From: an uncultured Prevotellaceae bacterium
Lineage (GTDB): Bacteria; Bacteroidota; Bacteroidia; Bacteroidales; Muribaculaceae
Direction: 5' to 3'
Length of the DNA: 34,067 nucleotides
Assembly (NCBI GenBank): GCA_947167995.1
Contig: CAMVKS010000029.1
Location: forward strand, 1 to 34,067
The position numbers and the translations under genes were made by a program. Positions 31,274-34,067 of the stretch are shown piece after piece (the first letter of the stretch is position 1; every line of letters starts with the position of its first letter). Under the pieces are notes generated by a model. It was not told where the DNA came from. It did no database searches and saw only the letters and a list, made by a program, of their open reading frames with translations.

Positions 31274-31637
31274 GCAAAATGAAAACACAAGGTCATTGAA
31301 GGATTTTTTTTGAAGGCTTAACTTTCCAGTACTCATAGTCTGGATTTTTTTGGCCAGGGAACCGCAATCGTTTGCATTGTTTTTTGCATTTTGCCATAAA
31401 CGATAACCGGCGATTGCAGTTCCGCAACATTTCTTTCAAACGGATTGCATAACTATTAAAACTTTCTAATTTACAAGAAATGCATCAGTAAAGAAAAACA
31501 GGCATTACACATGCAAGCGTAAACTTTGCATTTATTATAAACCTCAAAACATTCTTTTATTACCTTACATTTAAATTATTACCTATTGAATGCTTAGCAG
31601 GGATTATTTGACGAAAATAATCCCTGCTATTTTTATT
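31274..31637 (+). ncRNA. Candidate free-standing non-coding RNA
   Basis: The stretch between a promoter-like box and a very strong terminator is about 360 nt and has no frame longer than a few codons (the first ATG gives six residues). It contains CCAG...CTGG pairings at 31326-31357 with T7 in between, and a 12-of-13-bp stem joining 31358-31370 with 31411-31423, with an alternative ATCGTTT/AAACGAT pairing (31367-31373 with 31398-31404). I do not recognise tmRNA, RNase P RNA or SRP RNA signatures in it. It could also be the long 3' end of lpxH transcripts. Confidence 0.5.
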
Positions 31638-31638
31638 T
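31595..31638 (+). terminator. Strong intrinsic terminator in the lpxH-acpP gap
   Basis: TAGCAGGGATTATTT (31595-31609), loop GACGA, AAATAATCCCTGCTA (31615-31629) is a perfect 15-bp stem followed by TTTTTATTT. It lies 418 bp after the lpxH stop, too far to be simply its terminator unless the transcript is long. Confidence 0.85.
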
Positions 31639-31690
31639 ATCACAAATAATGTCAATCTTTTTAGGATAAGCCAAGTTTTCCAGTAATTCC

Positions 31691-31755
31691 ACGTGCGGCA
31701 ATTATCCTTAATAAGAAAAGATCACCTGGATATTGTCATTAATTGTCTTAGAAAA
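31691..31755 (+). repeat. Duplicated intergenic element, copy 1 (uninterrupted)
   Basis: Begins ACGTGCGGCAATT, continues with TCCTTAATAAGAAAAG and ends ATTAATTGTCTTAGAAAA. The same three blocks recur in the same order at 31854-31982. Confidence 0.75.
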
Positions 31756-31853
31756 TCAATCAATCTAAAGAGAACAAGAGGACAGTTTACACTGATTATA
31801 TTTTGTTGATATTGAATAGTTTTTTATCGTATTTAATCGTTTGACAACCTTAG

Positions 31854-31982
31854 ACGTGCGGCAATTGAATAAAATGCTCACGCTCGCAAGGCATTGTGCA
31901 AGCACAGCTTTGTCTCGCTTAATCGCATTTTTGTCCTTAATAAAAAGAGTACCCAAAGATTGTCCTTAATTGTCTTAGAAAT
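31854..31982 (+). repeat. Duplicated intergenic element, copy 2 (interrupted)
   Basis: ACGTGCGGCAATT (31854-31866) is separated by about 67 bp from TCCTTAATAAAAAGAG (31934-31949) and TTAATTGTCTTAGAAA (31966-31981). The inserted part holds a hairpin, AAGGC-GTG...CAC-GCTTT (about 31889-31912), and is GC-richer than its surroundings. Confidence 0.75.
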
Positions 31983-32251
31983 GCAAACTTATTTTTAGAA
32001 ACTTGAATCCTATATTAAACCCTCAGAATTATTATCAGTCAAAAGGCTCAAATAAAACGAAAAGCCAGCGGGCAAATATAGGTGAAAAACCAGTGTTAAT
32101 CGCAGCTCAAGGAGCTATCGCTTAGTTAAAAAAGGTAATTTTATGTTTCTAAGTCACTTGTTTTAAGCCTCGTTAAGTAATTTTTGCAGAAAAAACAGTT
32201 TCTTGTTAGCAAAATATTGTTGTTTTGCTTTTCTATTTGGCAAATAATTAC

Positions 32252-32259
32252 TTACTTTG
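32252..32259 (+). promoter_or_regulatory. Probable acpP-fabF promoter
   Basis: TTACTTTG followed by CACCGCAAAA, one mismatch to TAnnTTTG, 52 bp before the acpP ATG. No TTTG at exact spacing (nearest 32236-32239 and 32224-32227). Confidence 0.5.
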
Positions 32260-32310
32260 CACCGCAAAAATTGAAGATAATTTATTTAACAATTTAAAAT
32301 TCATAGAATT

Positions 32311-32553
32311 ATGTCTGAAATTCAAGAAAGAGTAGCAGCGATTATCGTTGACAAATTAGGCGTTAGTGAGTCTCAAATTACTCCCGAAGCAACTTTTGCT
32401 CAGGATCTTGGTGCCGATAGCCTTGACACTGTAGAGCTCATCATGGAGCTTGAGAAGGAGTTCAACATCACTATTCCCGATGCTGAGACCGAGAAGATTC
32501 AAACAGTGGGCGACGCTGTTTCTTTCATCGAGGCTGCTAAAGCTGCTCAGTAA
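32311..32553 (+). CDS. acpP: Acyl carrier protein AcpP
   Basis: An 80-residue acidic four-helix protein that carries growing acyl chains during fatty acid synthesis. The DSL motif in [20 protein letters not shown] provides Ser37, which receives the 4'-phosphopantetheine arm. Helix III is [23 protein letters not shown]. Length and charge are standard. fabF starts 52 bp later, the common acpP-fabF order, so the two are almost certainly co-transcribed. Confidence 0.98.
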   Translation: MSEIQERVAAIIVDKLGVSESQITPEATFAQDLGADSLDTVELIMELEKEFNITIPDAETEKIQTVGDAVSFIEAAKAAQ

Positions 32554-32605
32554 TAAAGAAGCCTAAACAACAAGTTTGTTTTAATACAATCTCCTTTTAA
32601 TTGTT

Positions 32606-33865
32606 ATGGAATTAAAGAGAGTCGTGGTAACAGGTCTTGGTGCCATCACTCCTCTTGGTAATGACGTTGACTCTACATGGGTCAACGCCATTAATGGAGT
32701 GAGCGGTGCAGGACCTATTACTCATTTTGATGCCTCATTGTTCAAAACACAGTTTGCTTGTGAGGTCAAGAATTTCAACGTAGAGGACTATTTGGACCGT
32801 CGCGACGCTCGTCGCATGGATCTCTATTGTCACTATGCCATGGCAAGTGCGACACAAGCACTGGCCGACTCGAAATTGCTTGACAACGAGAACATTGACC
32901 GCAATGAGATAGGCGTTATTTATGGCTCTGGAATTGGCGGCCTTCACACCTTTGAGAACGAGGCAGGATACTATGCCAAGAATGCAGAAAACGGTCCCAA
33001 GTACAACCCATTCTTTATCCCGATGATGATTGCCGACATCGCTGCCGGTCACATCTCAATAAAGTGGGGATTGCGCGGTCCCAACTATGGCGTGGTATCG
33101 GCTTGTGCCACCTCGACCAATGCCATGATCGACGCGTTCAACTATGTGCGCATGGGCAAGGCAACAGCCATCGTGACTGGTGGTGCCGAAGCTGCCATAT
33201 TCCCTGCCGGAGTGGGTGGCTTCAACTCAATGAAAGCAATCTCTACACGCAACGACAGTCCCTTGACTGCTTCACGACCTTTCAGCGGTTCTCGCGATGG
33301 TTTTGTGATGGGTGAGGGCGGCGTCACTCTCGTGTTTGAGGAGCTGGAGCATGCCCTGGCTCGTGGAGCTAAAATATATGCCGAAGTAATAGGTGGCGGA
33401 ATGAGTGCCGATGCCTTCCACATCACAGCCAGCCATCCCGAAGGCCTTGGTGCATCGCTTGTGATGAAGCGTGCCTTGGAAGATGCCGGAATCAGTGCTG
33501 ATGATGTTGACTACATCAATGTTCATGGCACCTCAACCCCAGTTGGCGACTTGAGTGAGGCGCAAGCCATCATCGAAGTCTTTGGTCCTCATGCCTATGA
33601 GCTGAACATAAGCTCCACCAAGTCGATGACAGGTCACATGCTCGGTGCAACAGGAGCTATGGAAGCTTTCTTCTGCATCAAAGCATGCCAGGACGATATC
33701 GTTCCTCCAACAATCAATCATGAAGAAGGCGACAATGACCCCAAGATTGATTACAATCTCAACTTCACCTTCAACAAGGCTCAGCGCCGTGAAGTCAAGG
33801 TGGCATTGTCTAACACCTTCGGCTTTGGCGGTCACAACGCCAGCTTGATTGTTAAGAAGTATTGA
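32606..33865 (+). CDS. fabF: Beta-ketoacyl-ACP synthase II FabF
   Basis: A 419-residue thiolase-fold condensing enzyme that elongates acyl-ACP with malonyl-ACP in type II fatty acid synthesis. The Cys-His-His triad is in VVSACATSTNAM (Cys167), NVHGTSTPVGD (His307) and KSMTGHMLGATGA (His344). It starts RVVVTGLGAITPLGNDVDSTW and ends NTFGFGGHNASLIVKKY, both family-typical. Length matches FabF rather than FabB. In many bacteria rnc follows; here instead come about 160 bp without a gene and a strong terminator. Confidence 0.98.
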   Translation: MELKRVVVTGLGAITPLGNDVDSTWVNAINGVSGAGPITHFDASLFKTQFACEVKNFNVEDYLDRRDARRMDLYCHYAMASATQALADSKLLDNENIDRNEIGVIYGSGIGGLHTFENEAGYYAKNAENGPKYNPFFIPMMIADIAAGHISIKWGLRGPNYGVVSACATSTNAMIDAFNYVRMGKATAIVTGGAEAAIFPAGVGGFNSMKAISTRNDSPLTASRPFSGSRDGFVMGEGGVTLVFEELEHALARGAKIYAEVIGGGMSADAFHITASHPEGLGASLVMKRALEDAGISADDVDYINVHGTSTPVGDLSEAQAIIEVFGPHAYELNISSTKSMTGHMLGATGAMEAFFCIKACQDDIVPPTINHEEGDNDPKIDYNLNFTFNKAQRREVKVALSNTFGFGGHNASLIVKKY

Positions 33866-33906
33866 AACCATTTTAACTGGTTTCCATAAAAAGATAATCC
33901 CCTAAG

Positions 33907-33974
33907 ATGGCAAGGCAAGCACAACAATAGCTTCCTACCTAACATTTTAAAGAGGCTTGTGGATGTCCTGCCAT
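33907..33974 (+). other. Structured stretch downstream of fabF
   Basis: ATGGCA (33907-33912) pairs with TGCCAT (33969-33974), GG (33914-33915) with CC (33967-33968), and CAAGC (33916-33920) with GCTTG (33955-33959), a nested stem with a 7-nt bulge. The same stretch opens a seven-codon frame (MARQAQQ, stop at 33928-33930). It could be part of the fabF 3' UTR or a small RNA; evidence is slight. Confidence 0.3.
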
Positions 33975-34022
33975 GAATTTAGCCAGAGACTCCAAAACCT
34001 TGTTTAATAGAATCATATCAGT

Positions 34023-34067
34023 CATAAAGTTCCTTTTCGCTAAGGAAAAGGAACTTTATGTTTTTAT
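34023..34067 (+). terminator. Strong terminator at the window end
   Basis: CATAAAGTTCCTTTTC (34023-34038), loop GCTAAG, GAAAAGGAACTTTATG (34045-34060) is a perfect 16-bp stem followed by TTTTTAT. It closes the acpP-fabF unit or the short stretch after it. Confidence 0.85.

Larger units (their letters stand above)
31639..32251. other. Gene-free AT-rich region before acpP
   Basis: About 610 bp with no supported gene on either strand. It contains the two copies of a duplicated element (31691-31755 and 31854-31982). A minus-strand TATATTTG box (32073-32080) has no -33 partner. A 63-codon minus-strand frame at 31765-31956 crosses both repeat copies and is not credible. Downstream of 32000 I see nothing beyond AT-rich sequence leading to the acpP promoter. 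Confidence 0.6.

Noticed and set aside
31274-31637. tmRNA, RNase P RNA, SRP RNA or a tRNA in the large gap
   Set aside because: None of the diagnostic sequences I know for these RNAs, such as the RNase P GAGGAAAGTC core or a tRNA TTCGANTC arm, is present. 6S RNA could not be excluded by eye but its long symmetric duplex was not apparent.
31765-31956. A 63-codon minus-strand frame in the lpxH-acpP gap
   Set aside because: It runs across both copies of the duplicated element and resembles no protein family.

Overview
The window looks like a chromosomal segment of a gut-type Bacteroidales bacterium, most likely Muribaculaceae or a close relative. Family level is inference from protein style; the order is better supported. 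Evidence: promoters of the Bacteroidota form TTTG-N19/20-TAnnTTTG, no consistent Shine-Dalgarno sites, the long form of IspG, secreted proteins with a type IX-like C-terminal tail or a dockerin tail, a PorT-like barrel protein, and a DUF4369/thioredoxin lipoprotein. No rRNA, tRNA, CRISPR array, insertion sequence or prophage was seen. Most of the window is ordinary core genome.

Layout. 0.2-8.1 kb (minus strand): a very large alpha-2-macroglobulin-like protein whose thioester motif is missing, then a secreted protein with a glycan-binding-like domain and a C-terminal dockerin. 8.3-13 kb (plus): dnaB, menA, a small outer-membrane-type protein and a thioredoxin-fold lipoprotein without its CxxC. 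13.1-16.1 kb: two coupled glycosyltransferases on minus and a third on plus, separated by a compact divergent promoter region with a dyad. 16.5-20.3 kb (plus): an HU/IHF protein, a 30-residue basic ribosomal-type protein, an RNase E/G, a C_GCAxxG_C_C protein and a tRNA-dihydrouridine synthase. 20.5-25.4 kb (plus): rpoN, a PAP2-like membrane protein, ispG and the multicopper-oxidase-fold purine phosphorylase pgeF, closely spaced. 25.6-27.2 kb: a secreted choice-of-anchor J protein. 27.3-29.9 kb (minus): a His-rich CobW GTPase and a fucose-isomerase-like protein. 30.1-31.2 kb (plus): a MIP18/SufT-type Fe-S protein and LpxH. 31.2-32.3 kb has no gene. 32.3-33.9 kb: acpP and fabF, closed by a strong terminator.

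The least explained material is non-coding. (1) Three loci (9.95, 12.99 and 28.5 kb) carry the same composite repeat: an array of a GA-rich 13-bp unit followed by an array of the heptamer ATTCYGC and a short AT-rich end, always in the same order and orientation. At the first locus the heptamer array contains a promoter-like sequence facing menA. (2) The gap after lpxH has a promoter-like box, about 360 nt without a usable ORF, and a 15-bp perfect hairpin followed by a T tract. This looks like a free-standing RNA gene, and its interior has competing hairpins. (3) The same gap holds a duplicated ~65-bp element, one copy interrupted by ~67 bp. (4) The leaders of the RNase E/G gene and the choice-of-anchor J gene hold long-range inverted repeats that may be regulatory.

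All functional calls rest on reading motifs by eye; no database search or folding programme was run.
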